From contig NZ_CANMEU010000001.1 in assembly GCF_947497045.1 (NCBI RefSeq), positions 62,001-126,000 on the forward strand: a stretch of 64,000 nucleotides of DNA. The letters are read 5' to 3'. Below the pieces are notes generated by a model, which saw only the letters and a list, made by a program, of their open reading frames with translations, did not search any database and was not told the DNA's origin. Source of the stretch: an uncultured Tateyamaria sp. Lineage in GTDB: Bacteria; Pseudomonadota; Alphaproteobacteria; Rhodobacterales; Rhodobacteraceae. The position numbers were made by a program, and so were the translations under genes. This document shows, piece by piece, positions 25,055 to 34,139 of the stretch; within the stretch, counting starts at the first letter, position 1, and each line of letters begins with the position of its first letter.

Positions 25055-26233
25055 TCAGCCCTCTTCGAGGATAACGTCAAAGTTGACGCGGCTGCCGGGC
25101 AGACCGGACTCGTTCAGCGCACGGGAGGGGGCGGCAATGATGATCTGTTCGGGGGCAACCCCGCGACCCACCAGCATCGCCATCAGCGCCTTGGCCCGCA
25201 GCAAGCCGGTTTTCACATCTTCGCGGGCCTGCACGTCGCCGGTGTGGTGGCCGATCACGCGCAGACGTGCATGCGGACATTCCATCGCCAGCGTGGCAAG
25301 GCCCAGTGCGGTTTCCAGGTCGTTGGACTGCAACGACACCGAGCGGGGCGCATAGAACAAAGCCGTGTTGGCGACGGCACGCTCCAATTCGGTGACGCAG
25401 GCGGCATTTGACCATGGGTTCGCCACAGCAGGCTGCGCGCGCACGGACACGCGGGTCACGTTGTCCACAATCGAAAATTCCACTCGGCGGTCATAAAAGG
25501 CGCGCGGTTGCGGACCCACTTTGCCCGACGGTTCGCGATCGCCCATGCCTTCGGGGAAGAACATGCTGGTATCAAGGCCCGACGCGGCAATGCGCTGGAT
25601 CACCTGGCTGGCTCGCTGTTCGCTCAGACGCAGGTTCGCCGCAGGATCACCCGATGGGTCCGAGTGGCCCTCGACCCGGATTTGAACGCCGGGGCAGGAT
25701 TGCGCGACCAGACCGATCAGACGGCCCTGTTCAATCCCACCGGCATCTGCAGTCAAACCGCCGCTCGGGAAATAAACGGTCGCCTGGCTGGCAAGATTAC
25801 GCAGATCTTCGATGCACTGTGCCTGATCCTGTGCCGCTGTCGCATCCGAGGAGAAGAAGGGCGTCGCAGCGGGTGCAGCACTCAGCAATGCCTGCCGTTG
25901 ATCCTGTGGCGCGGGGGGCGGCGCAACGACCGGGGCCTCGACCGCGGCCAAGGGCGTGGCAAGTGGCGCGGCGGGCTGCAAATCCGACAGCGGGTCGGAG
26001 GCATTGGATTGCCGGGCGACGATCTCTTCTTCGCCAAGGGCAGCCTCGTTCGCAACGACCGCGATCTGCGCCGTCTCGGGCTGCGGTGCAGGGGCCGAAA
26101 ACGTGGCAGCGGCAGGCGCAGTTTGCACCACTTCAGCCTTGTCGCCGTCCTTCAAGAAACCCGATGCTGCGAATACGATTGCGGCAGACGGAACCAGCCA
26201 TGGAAGGCTGTCCCTCACATATTTCAAAATCAT
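25055..26233 (-). CDS. OmpA-family protein with two OmpA-like domains
   Basis: The 392-residue protein (ATG 26233, GGGGGA 6 bases upstream) has an N-terminal membrane anchor (about 8-26). A Pro/Ala-rich linker (40-125) follows. A first OmpA-like peptidoglycan-binding domain spans about 151-255, with IRVEGHSDPSGDPAANLRLSEQRA and FYDRRVEFSIV. A second, divergent copy spans about 287-390 (LRVIGHHTGDVQA, SRVNFDVIL) and lacks the D-x-x-G peptidoglycan-binding pattern. A longer frame to 26320 adds implausible residues. The place between nusG and rplK is unusual, and terminators separate the gene from both neighbours. Confidence 0.82.
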   Translation of the reverse strand: MILKYVRDSLPWLVPSAAIVFAASGFLKDGDKAEVVQTAPAAATFSAPAPQPETAQIAVVANEAALGEEEIVARQSNASDPLSDLQPAAPLATPLAAVEAPVVAPPPAPQDQRQALLSAAPAATPFFSSDATAAQDQAQCIEDLRNLASQATVYFPSGGLTADAGGIEQGRLIGLVAQSCPGVQIRVEGHSDPSGDPAANLRLSEQRASQVIQRIAASGLDTSMFFPEGMGDREPSGKVGPQPRAFYDRRVEFSIVDNVTRVSVRAQPAVANPWSNAACVTELERAVANTALFYAPRSVSLQSNDLETALGLATLAMECPHARLRVIGHHTGDVQAREDVKTGLLRAKALMAMLVGRGVAPEQIIIAAPSRALNESGLPGSRVNFDVILEEG

Positions 26234-26541
26234 TATATCCCCCAAGATACACTGCTCTATTTTGGCCCGGACACCTACATACAGTATCGGGCCATATGAG
26301 TAGGCGTGAATCCGCCACATTCGTCAACAGCCATTGGTAGAATATCGCGCAGTTTATTGCATACAAGATACCGCGCACCCGGATGAGCACGCAATCGGGT
26401 CAAATTGACTCAAAAACAGGCAGCGCTGTGCCGTTTCATGGGTGCCGCCTGCCCCATCCGCTTATGGCCCAAGTACCCACGAAAAAGGCCGACCCCTTTG
26501 CAGAGACCGGCCAACATTCCAAAACCCGGAAACTGTCAGGT
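26234..26541. other. Gap between the OmpA-like gene and nusG
   Basis: This 308-bp gap holds the nusG terminator and a weak promoter candidate for the OmpA-like gene: TTGTAT (26361..26366), 16 bases, TATTCT (26339..26344) on the minus strand. It is AT-richer than the surrounding genes. No coding sequence is evident. Confidence 0.45.
26482..26512 (-). terminator. Terminator after nusG
   Basis: On the minus strand GGCCG and CGGCC pair around a loop of 16 bases and are followed by TTTTTC. It lies 29 bp after the nusG stop and should end the secE-nusG transcript before the OmpA-like gene. Confidence 0.7.
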
Positions 26542-27075
26542 TCAGGTCTGTTTGTTCACTTGGGTGAATTCCAGTTCGACAGGTGTCTCGCGGCCAAAGA
26601 TGGACACCGTGACCTTGAGGCGCTGGTTCTCGTCGTCGACTTCTTCGACCATGCCGTCGAAATCCTCGAACGGGCCATCGTTGACTTTAACCTTTTCGCC
26701 AATCTCGAAGTGGATCAGGGTGCGTGGTGCGTCCTCGCCTTCCTGAACACGGTTGAGGATCTGGTTCACCTCGGCATCGCGCATGGGCATCGGGCGGCCT
26801 TGGGGGCCCAGAAAACCTGTAACGCGGTTGATCGAGTTGATAAGGTGATAGCCTTGGTCAGACATTTCCATGTGGACCAGAACATAGCCGGGCATAAAGC
26901 GACGCTCGGTCGTGACCTTCTTGCCGCGACGCACTTCGATCACTTCTTCGGTCGGGACCAGAACTTCGTCGATCTCGTCTTCAAGGCCCTTTTCAGCAAC
27001 AGAGGTCCGGATTGTCTCTGCAATCTTCTTTTCGAAGTTGGAAAGCACGCTGACCGAATACCACCGTTTTGCCAT
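26542..27075 (-). CDS. nusG: Transcription termination/antitermination factor NusG
   Basis: The 177-residue protein starts [17 protein letters not shown], the NGN-domain start. [14 protein letters not shown] follows, then the C-terminal KOW motif [19 protein letters not shown]. NusG binds RNA polymerase and couples it to Rho or S10. It follows secE as usual, with a 164-bp gap. Confidence 0.97.
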   Translation of the reverse strand: MAKRWYSVSVLSNFEKKIAETIRTSVAEKGLEDEIDEVLVPTEEVIEVRRGKKVTTERRFMPGYVLVHMEMSDQGYHLINSINRVTGFLGPQGRPMPMRDAEVNQILNRVQEGEDAPRTLIHFEIGEKVKVNDGPFEDFDGMVEEVDDENQRLKVTVSIFGRETPVELEFTQVNKQT

Positions 27076-27239
27076 GTGTCTCGAGGCCCCTTGCCTAGTT
27101 CAAACTTATCTTCACGCGCTGGCCTGAATTAAAATCGGCGCGGGGCTCGAATCGCCGCGCGCCTGTGTCAGACCAAGTCAGGGCTGCGGCATAGCTTGGG
27201 CGATTTCAAAGTGCAAGAGGTGGCGGGGTTTTGTGGTCT

Positions 27240-27437
27240 TTAGCCGAACTGAGTCAGGATGAGTTCCAGACCACCCCGGATCAGGATATCGACAATGGCA
27301 AAGAACACGGCTGTCAGGGCGGCAAGAATAAAGACCATGACAGTGGTCAGCATCACCTCGCGGCGGGTCGGCCACACGACCTTGGACACTTCGGAACGGA
27401 CCTGCTGGATGAACTGAAGTGGGTTTGTGGTGGCCAT
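27240..27437 (-). CDS. secE: Preprotein translocase subunit SecE
   Basis: This short one-helix SecE has 65 residues: the amphipathic FIQQVRSEVSKVVWPTRREV conserved helix is followed by one membrane segment (TTVMVFILAALTAVFFAIVD). It clamps SecY in the translocon. The short form is usual in alphaproteobacteria. The frame extends to 27482 but the ATG at 27437 gives the family start. Confidence 0.95.
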   Translation of the reverse strand: MATTNPLQFIQQVRSEVSKVVWPTRREVMLTTVMVFILAALTAVFFAIVDILIRGGLELILTQFG

Positions 27438-27562
27438 GATGTCGCTCCCGGGTTGCAGATGAAGGGCATGTAACGGGCGCAACCATCAAATTCAAGACAG
27501 GAACGGCGCGTGCGCCATCCCCTGTTGCGTCGTTGCAAACCATGCCCTCGCGTAGGGTTCGC

Positions 27563-28207
27563 TCAGCTTTCCTCGGCCATTCGGCGCATGCGTGCGGCCA
27601 CCGCGTCGGCATGCTGGGCTTCGGCGTCCTCGGCCTCTTGCAGGTCGGGCATATAGAGGCTGTCGACCATACCATCCGGGAACATGTCGAGGATCGCATC
27701 CCACCGGCAGGCAAAGCGATCAAGACGGGTACGCAGACGGGCTGCACGCTCAGGGTTGGCAACCTCGATCCGGGCCAGTCGGGCCACGATACCACGCCAG
27801 ATGCGGTCCGATCCGATCAGCAAGAAGACCCCAACGACCAGCGTCACTATCAATACAGCCGCGATTACGAACCAATGCGGACGAACGACAACCAGCAACA
27901 AGGTGCTCACGATTGCCAAATGACGCGTCGAGGGGCGAAAGGCACGTATGCGGGCCACAGTGCGCGCAAGCGCATCCATCCGCAGAACGGGACGGCGCGG
28001 TTTTGCAGGACGCTCTTCTTCTTGCTGGGCGATCTCGGGCAAATCATCGGTACGGCGGCGAGGGGTGAATGCGCGATGGATCGTTTTGGCACTACGCTTA
28101 GGTGCGGGATCGCTCGGCACATCCTCTGTCAGCACGGACCGGATTACCGACATCATGTCTTCATCGCTTATCTCGTGGGATTGGCCCGGCATAAGAGTAT
28201 AGGTCAT
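27563..28207 (-). CDS. Hypothetical membrane protein near secE
   Basis: The 214-residue protein is not recognised. Residues about 1-85 are hydrophilic and basic, with runs such as FTPRRRTDD and EEERPAKPRRP. Two hydrophobic stretches follow (about 98-110 and 115-135, ...VIAAVLIVTLVVGVFLLIG). The C-terminal part is charged, ending in an Ala/Glu-rich helix. AAGGA lies 8 bases before the ATG at 28207, which decides the start among several Met codons. It sits between tRNA-Trp and secE; its function is unknown. Confidence 0.65.
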   Translation of the reverse strand: MTYTLMPGQSHEISDEDMMSVIRSVLTEDVPSDPAPKRSAKTIHRAFTPRRRTDDLPEIAQQEEERPAKPRRPVLRMDALARTVARIRAFRPSTRHLAIVSTLLLVVVRPHWFVIAAVLIVTLVVGVFLLIGSDRIWRGIVARLARIEVANPERAARLRTRLDRFACRWDAILDMFPDGMVDSLYMPDLQEAEDAEAQHADAVAARMRRMAEES

Positions 28208-28508
28208 CAGCAGCATCCTTGCCCCAAAACAGATAGGGGTCTGTTTACGAGCCTGCGCAGAACAGGCCTTGAAATGTACAACCGCATTGTGCGGATACGG
28301 CAAAGGTAGGGCTACATTGTGCGGGTCAGGTGTCAGATATGTGGCAGGAATAAGGCACTGTCGCGCAGACCACGACAAAGCAGACCGTTCCGGTAAAACT
28401 GTCGACAAACTGAACAGCATAGAGGCGGGAACATGGCACAAGAGGTCACAACATGGCCGCGATTCGACGCCGTGCGTTGTCGTCCGATCCGGTGACTATC
28501 TGGGAAAA
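28208..28508. other. Gap between the hypothetical membrane gene and tRNA-Trp
   Basis: I see no gene, clear terminator or strong promoter in these 301 bp. Some in-frame reading continues from the gene at 27563 upstream to 28441, but without a ribosome site, and it is probably non-coding. Confidence 0.4.
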
Positions 28509-28584
28509 TGGCAGGGGCACCAGGGCTCGAACCCGGGACCTACGGTTTTGGAGACCGTCGCTCTACCAGCTGAGCTATACCCCT
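28509..28584 (-). tRNA. trnW: tRNA-Trp (anticodon CCA)
   Basis: The 76-base minus-strand gene folds as a full cloverleaf. The acceptor AGGGGTA/TGCCCCT is followed by discriminator G and an encoded CCA. The D arm is GCTC...GAGC. The anticodon stem ACGGT/ACCGT has loop CTCCAAA (anticodon CCA), and the T arm is CCGGG TTCGAGC CCTGG. It sits between tuf and secE, the classical bacterial place. Confidence 0.97.
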
Positions 28585-28595
28585 AACGTGCAGGC

Positions 28596-28624
28596 GGAAT
28601 ATGCGATGGTCAGATTAAGATCAA
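28596..28624 (-). promoter_or_regulatory. Candidate promoter of tRNA-Trp
   Basis: On the minus strand TTGATC (28619..28624), 17 bases, then TATTCC (28596..28601) ends 11 bases before the mature tRNA 5' end. Spacing is right, but the boxes are weak. Confidence 0.4.
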
Positions 28625-28952
28625 GCGCTCATTGCCATCGATGGCCACACGATCTTTTCCACCGAATGGACCGTGCCGACGGAACCGCTGGTCACATGTA
28701 TCTGTTAAGCTTTCGAATATGGCAACGCGGACCGAAAACCGGACACCCAGATCAAATCGATCTGCACATCACCTCATCAATCCAAATGGCGCACAACGCG
28801 ATAATCGTCACACAATATCAACGCATGGTGCACCATCCGCTTGCAGACTATGGCGGCCGAGGGGCCTTTGCACGTCGCCTGGGGCCGAATGACGACGGCG
28901 CGGTCCTGCAAAAACTGCCGGAGGACATCTATTGCGGTGACAGGTGGCTGAA

Positions 28953-28992
28953 CAAATAAAAGGGCCACCCAACGATGGACGGCCCCTTTTTG
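28953..28992. terminator. Terminator between tuf copy 2 and tRNA-Trp
   Basis: GGGCC and GGCCC pair around a loop of about 14 bases, with A/T runs on both sides (TTTTATTT on the minus strand, CTTTTTG on the plus strand). It lies just beyond the palindromic repeat and ends the tuf copy 2 transcript. Confidence 0.7.
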
Positions 28993-29002
28993 ACTTCCCG
29001 TT

Positions 29003-29078
29003 GCAGGGCGGATCGGGATCCGCCTTACGGGTATTGCGCTGATGAAGTGGCGTAAGGCGGAGGTGTCGTCCGCCCTGC
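29003..29078. repeat. Nested palindromic repeat 3' of tuf copy 2
   Basis: This is the identical copy of the element at 5433..5508, with the same outer and inner arms at the same distance from the tuf stop codon. Confidence 0.88.
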
Positions 29079-29083
29079 ACCCA

Positions 29084-30259
<1,176 letters not shown>

Positions 30260-30320
30260 GTGTCCAGATGCCCTTTAGCTGACTGCGGGCCTGCATGGCC
30301 CAGGATTTGATATCGCCGGG

Positions 30321-30349
30321 CATTTAGAGCGGATCAGACCGGAAATCAA
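30321..30349 (-). promoter_or_regulatory. Candidate promoter of tuf copy 2
   Basis: On the minus strand TTGATT (30344..30349), 17 bases, then TAAATG (30321..30326). It overlaps the end of the upstream lipoprotein gene and leaves a leader of about 55 bases. Spacing is ideal but the boxes are imperfect. Confidence 0.45.
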
Positions 30350-30882
30350 GCGCCGCTGGCTGTGCCCGAGGCGGGGCCGTAGATCTGATTGCGCACAGAG
30401 GCGGCAAAGCCATCAACCGTCTGACGGTAGTCATTTCCGGCCGACGGGCTGGTTGCAGCCCCAATCACACCGGGCACCCGGGTGAATTCGGAGAATCCCG
30501 TAATCTGGGTGGGTGGGATCAACACCTCACCGGTATTCACATCACGTACACTCAGGACAGCTGTGATCCGGCTGTTACCGCCAAAGGCGGCGGCCGAGCC
30601 GGGCGACGTCAGTTTGACGCTGGTCAATTGCACAAGCACATCCGCCGTTTGCTCGCCCGGACGCGCAAGTGCTGTCTCTAGCGCGCCCTGCACATCAGCC
30701 ACCACTTGCGCCGTCGGTACAGATATCTCACGTCCGCTCACACCGGTGAACGACGTGCTGTCAACCGTCACATTGCGCACGACAAATGTCTGCGGGGTCC
30801 CCTCTTGCAACACCGGCTGCGTGCAGGCAGCCACCACGAAAAGGACCAGCATCAGGCTCAGACGGCGGATATTCTCTAGCAT
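30346..30882 (-). CDS. Small lipoprotein, DUF6778-like
   Basis: The 178-residue protein has a lipoprotein signal peptide ending in VVAAC (Cys at about residue 20). The mature part is a beta-rich domain (FVVRNVTVDSTSF, ADVLVQLTSVKLTSPG, RITAVLSVRDVNTGEVL) reminiscent of DUF6778 proteins of Rhodobacterales. It forms a tandem with the next lipoprotein gene (47-bp gap). Its function is unknown; an outer-membrane role is inferred from the lipobox only. Confidence 0.72.
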   Translation of the reverse strand: MLENIRRLSLMLVLFVVAACTQPVLQEGTPQTFVVRNVTVDSTSFTGVSGREISVPTAQVVADVQGALETALARPGEQTADVLVQLTSVKLTSPGSAAAFGGNSRITAVLSVRDVNTGEVLIPPTQITGFSEFTRVPGVIGAATSPSAGNDYRQTVDGFAASVRNQIYGPASGTASGA

Positions 30883-30929
30883 AGGGGCGGACCTTCTCTG
30901 GGGTGTATGTGACTGGGGATCAACCCAGC

Positions 30930-31535
30930 TTAGTTGACCACCGCCGGTTCAGGAAGGGGTCGTGTAAGCGTGCCGATAACAGTCCCGTCAACCGGGTCGG
31001 GCACGAACCACCCCTCTTCGGCCTGTTGTTTCACAAGGTAGCGTTCTACCGCCTTGGCGGCGTTCTGGCTGAGTTGGTCAAGCTGTTCCTGCGCATTCAG
31101 CGTGAACCCCGACCCGATCACCGACCCGGCCCCGAAGGTTTCCAGCACGGTGATCTGCTTGGGCTCGTCGTTCAACTTGGCACCCGCCGCATCATCCCAC
31201 ACCGTCACATTGAGGATCAACGCAGATTTCGGGGCCAGAACCAGCGGCACACCCGGTTGGGCCAACACATAGCCTTCGACCGAGATGCCAAAATGATAGC
31301 GGCTGGCCCCCTCATAGCGCCCGAACCGCTGCGCCATCGCCACTTTGACGGTTTCGACCAGTTGCTCTTCGCTTGCGTCCCGGCTGAGCGGGCCCTTGGT
31401 GGCTTTGCTGGCCACCACGATATTGTGCTCAAGTCGGAAATCGCCAAGGGGGACGGGGGCCTCTTCCAGATCCGCGACACCGCCACAGGCCCCAAGCAAT
31501 CCAAGCAGCACAAGGCCGAACATCAGTCGCATCAT
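30930..31535 (-). CDS. Small lipoprotein, DUF6778-like paralogue
   Basis: The 201-residue protein has a signal peptide with lipobox LLGAC. The mature part shares its plan with the downstream neighbour (FRLEHNIVVAS..., SALILNVTVWDDAAGAKL, GFTLNAQEQLDQLSQNAAKAVERYL). GGAG lies 9 bases before the ATG at 31535, so the longer frame to 31550 is rejected. It is divergent from the P450 gene with about 115 bp between starts. Confidence 0.7.
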   Translation of the reverse strand: MMRLMFGLVLLGLLGACGGVADLEEAPVPLGDFRLEHNIVVASKATKGPLSRDASEEQLVETVKVAMAQRFGRYEGASRYHFGISVEGYVLAQPGVPLVLAPKSALILNVTVWDDAAGAKLNDEPKQITVLETFGAGSVIGSGFTLNAQEQLDQLSQNAAKAVERYLVKQQAEEGWFVPDPVDGTVIGTLTRPLPEPAVVN

Positions 31536-31650
31536 TCTTGCGCACTCCACAACTCATTCCTGGCCGCAGCGTTATCGCAGGTGCGGCACCTGTGCAATTG
31601 CCCGCACTGATCCTCGGCATATATGTGTCACAGTCAAGGAGCCTGCTTTC

Positions 31651-33015
31651 ATGCCCGATACCGCTCTGCCCAAGCGCCTGCCGGTGCGTGTCCCCCTCGT
31701 CAATGAAGAGTGGGGTGTGCTCAAAAGTCTGCAAATGGCGCGCACCAACGTGCTGCGGATCATCCCCGAGGTCGCAACGACCCAAGCCATCGTGTCGGGC
31801 AAGACAGGCAAACGGTGGCATATGATCATGGACCCCGGCGCGATCCGCGAAATGCTGCTGGACCGACTTGATCAATACCCAAAATCGGTGGTCACCAAGA
31901 ACTTGCTCAAACCTGCCATCGGCGAGTCGCTGTTCATCGCCGAGGGCGTGCATTGGCGCTGGCAACGCCGCACGGCAGCCCCTGTGTTTACCCATCGCAA
32001 CATGATGAACCTGTCCCCGATTATGACATCTGCTGCCGCGCGCTGCGCCGACCGGATTGCCGCCGCAGGCCCTCGGGCCGTCAATCTGCTGGATGAAATG
32101 GTTACAACCACCTTTGATGTGATTGCGGACGTGACGTTTTCGGGTGGAGATACCTTTGACCGGGATGGGGTGCATAACGCAATTGAGGATTACATTTCGG
32201 AGGCGGGCAAGATTTCCCTGTTCGACGTGTTGGGCGCGCCCGATTGGGTGCCGCGTCCGGGCCGGATCATGTCGGGCAAGGCGATGCGCGACATGAAATC
32301 GGTTGCCGACAAGGCGATTGAGGCGCGCATGCAGCGTGGCCCCGAGGGTGTGCCCGACCTGCTCGATCTGCTGTTGCAGGGCGAGGATCCCAAGTCGGGA
32401 CGCAAGATGAACACCGCAGAACTGCGCGACAACCTGTTGACCTTTATTGTGGCGGGGCACGAGACAACCGCGTTGACGCTGGCATGGTCGATGTACCTGT
32501 GCGCCTTTGATCCCGAGGTGCAGGAGCGCGCCCGCGTCGAGGCGCAAACCGTATTGCAAGGCCGCGCAGCCACCGGAGACGACGTGGCCCACCTGCCCTT
32601 CATCCGCCAGATCATTGACGAGGCATTGCGCCTGTATCCGCCCGCAGGGATCGTGTCGCGCACTGCCTTGGCACGGGATGTGCTGTGCGGCCACGAAATC
32701 CGACCCGGCGACACCTGTATGATCCCGATCTATGCGCTGCAACGCTCCAAACTGTTATGGGACGACCCGGATGCGTTTCTGCCCGACCGGTTTGCGGATC
32801 GCAAATCCGTGGATCGCTATGCCTATCTGCCTTTTGGGGATGGGCCGCGCATCTGCATCGGGGCGTCCTTCGCGCTGCAAGAGGCGGTGATCATCTTGGC
32901 CACAATCCTAAGCCGGTTCAAATTCACACCTGTAGAGGGGCGCGACCCGGACCCGGTGATGATCCTGACGCTGCGCCCGCAAGGGGGTGTGTGGCTGACG
33001 GCTGAACCCGCCTAG
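31651..33015 (+). CDS. Cytochrome P450
   Basis: This 454-residue soluble P450 has the I-helix AGHETT (268-273), the ExxR pair EALR (324-327) and the heme loop FGDGPRICIG with Cys402. It has no membrane anchor. The long form and the FTFIVAGHE-like I-helix resemble CYP families acting on fatty acids or terpenoids, but the substrate is not predictable. AAGGAG precedes the ATG by 10 bases. No ferredoxin or reductase gene is adjacent. The stop overlaps the convergent M48 gene. Confidence 0.92.
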   Translation: MPDTALPKRLPVRVPLVNEEWGVLKSLQMARTNVLRIIPEVATTQAIVSGKTGKRWHMIMDPGAIREMLLDRLDQYPKSVVTKNLLKPAIGESLFIAEGVHWRWQRRTAAPVFTHRNMMNLSPIMTSAAARCADRIAAAGPRAVNLLDEMVTTTFDVIADVTFSGGDTFDRDGVHNAIEDYISEAGKISLFDVLGAPDWVPRPGRIMSGKAMRDMKSVADKAIEARMQRGPEGVPDLLDLLLQGEDPKSGRKMNTAELRDNLLTFIVAGHETTALTLAWSMYLCAFDPEVQERARVEAQTVLQGRAATGDDVAHLPFIRQIIDEALRLYPPAGIVSRTALARDVLCGHEIRPGDTCMIPIYALQRSKLLWDDPDAFLPDRFADRKSVDRYAYLPFGDGPRICIGASFALQEAVIILATILSRFKFTPVEGRDPDPVMILTLRPQGGVWLTAEPA

Positions 33016-34139
33016 GCGCAGATCTTTTTCAGTGCCGCCCACTCCGCATCATCAAGAATAGGGGTCGTCACGCCTTGGTCACGGGCAAAGGCCCGCGCAG
33101 CGGCGGCGCGGTCGACAAGCTCTGGATGGGTGGACAGGTATTCGGGCAAATCGGGCGTGAGCCGTTCCAGTTCGGACAGACTGTCAAAGAAGGTGGCAAA
33201 TGCGGTCGCGTCCGCCCCCGCCGCGTTCAGCATTTCCAGCGCAAAGACGTCCGCCTCCGCCTCAGCCTCGCGCGTGTAAGATGCGGTGAGCGTGTATTCG
33301 GCCACAACCACCACCGCAGAACCGCCCGCGAAGTCCCCCAGGATCAACGACAAAAGCCCTGCGGACCCTGCGGCGCGCAGGGCGTTGCGCGTGGTATCGC
33401 GCGCCTCCACATGGCCGATCTCGTGGGCAAGGACGCCGGCCACCTCATCGGGTGTCTTGGCCCGTGCGATCAGGCCGCGCATCAACACAATCTGGCCGCC
33501 GGGTGCGGCAAAGGCGTTCACCATCTTGTGGTCGAACACATTGACGTTGAGGTCGTATTGCAGATCGACCCCATCGGTCAGTCGGGCTATCATCACATCA
33601 AGCGCCGCGCGCCCCTCGGTGCCGGTGCAGGTCAGACCTTGATCGCTACGCCCGCCCATAAAGCGTTCCATCTGCTTCACCACGGCCTTGCCATAGGCGA
33701 CCTCACGTTCGACCGGGATGAACCGGGCCAGCGTGTTGGCCATGGCAGGCAGGATGACAAAGATCATCAACACCAAGGCCCCGACCGCAAAGCCTGCGCG
33801 TTTGGCAATCCGGCCTGTCGTGCCTTTGGGTATGTCGACCTGCCCAATATCCGGGCACAGGCGGCGCAGGATCGACACCATATCAGGGTCGTCCACCGTC
33901 AGGCGCGCCGTCACGATCAACGCACTGTCAAGCGCCACATCCGCCTTCAGGGACAGCACAAGCTGGTCCTTGCGCGCATGATCCGACAGCGCCCGGATCG
34001 CGCCAAGGGGCCAGTATTGCGCGCCCATCGGCAGATCAAGATGGCTGAGTTTGAGCGTTTCAGCGGCGGTATCGACCGCCAAATCCACGCTCAGCCGCTG
34101 GCCGGACTCTCCGTCAAAGAACCGGCCAACGGACTGCAT
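33012..34139 (-). CDS. M48-family membrane-associated metallopeptidase
   Basis: The 375-residue protein has an N-terminal beta-rich domain (1-105), one membrane segment (about 115-132), then an M48 catalytic domain. The domain shows NAFAAPGG (208-215), the zinc site HEIGH (239-243) and downstream EAEAEAD (291-297) for the third ligand. Its ATG overlaps the stop of the DUF898 gene (TGATG), so the two are translated together. A quality-control role is possible but not shown. Confidence 0.85.
   Translation of the reverse strand: MQSVGRFFDGESGQRLSVDLAVDTAAETLKLSHLDLPMGAQYWPLGAIRALSDHARKDQLVLSLKADVALDSALIVTARLTVDDPDMVSILRRLCPDIGQVDIPKGTTGRIAKRAGFAVGALVLMIFVILPAMANTLARFIPVEREVAYGKAVVKQMERFMGGRSDQGLTCTGTEGRAALDVMIARLTDGVDLQYDLNVNVFDHKMVNAFAAPGGQIVLMRGLIARAKTPDEVAGVLAHEIGHVEARDTTRNALRAAGSAGLLSLILGDFAGGSAVVVVAEYTLTASYTREAEAEADVFALEMLNAAGADATAFATFFDSLSELERLTPDLPEYLSTHPELVDRAAAARAFARDQGVTTPILDDAEWAALKKICA

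Larger units (their letters stand above)
28585..29083. other. Gap between tRNA-Trp and tuf copy 2
   Basis: This 499-bp gap contains the tuf 3' palindromic repeat, a terminator and the candidate tRNA promoter. The remaining bases (about 28630..28950) have short open frames on both strands without ribosome sites or recognisable products. I cannot support a gene there. Confidence 0.5.

Noticed and set aside
27563-28441. Longer 292-codon start for the hypothetical membrane protein
   Set aside because: The added N-terminus has no ribosome site and no protein-like composition. AAGGA before the ATG at 28207 fixes the start.
28453-28959. 168-codon plus-strand frame between tRNA-Trp and tuf copy 2
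   Set aside because: It runs through the tRNA gene in antisense, has no ribosome site and no recognisable protein pattern.
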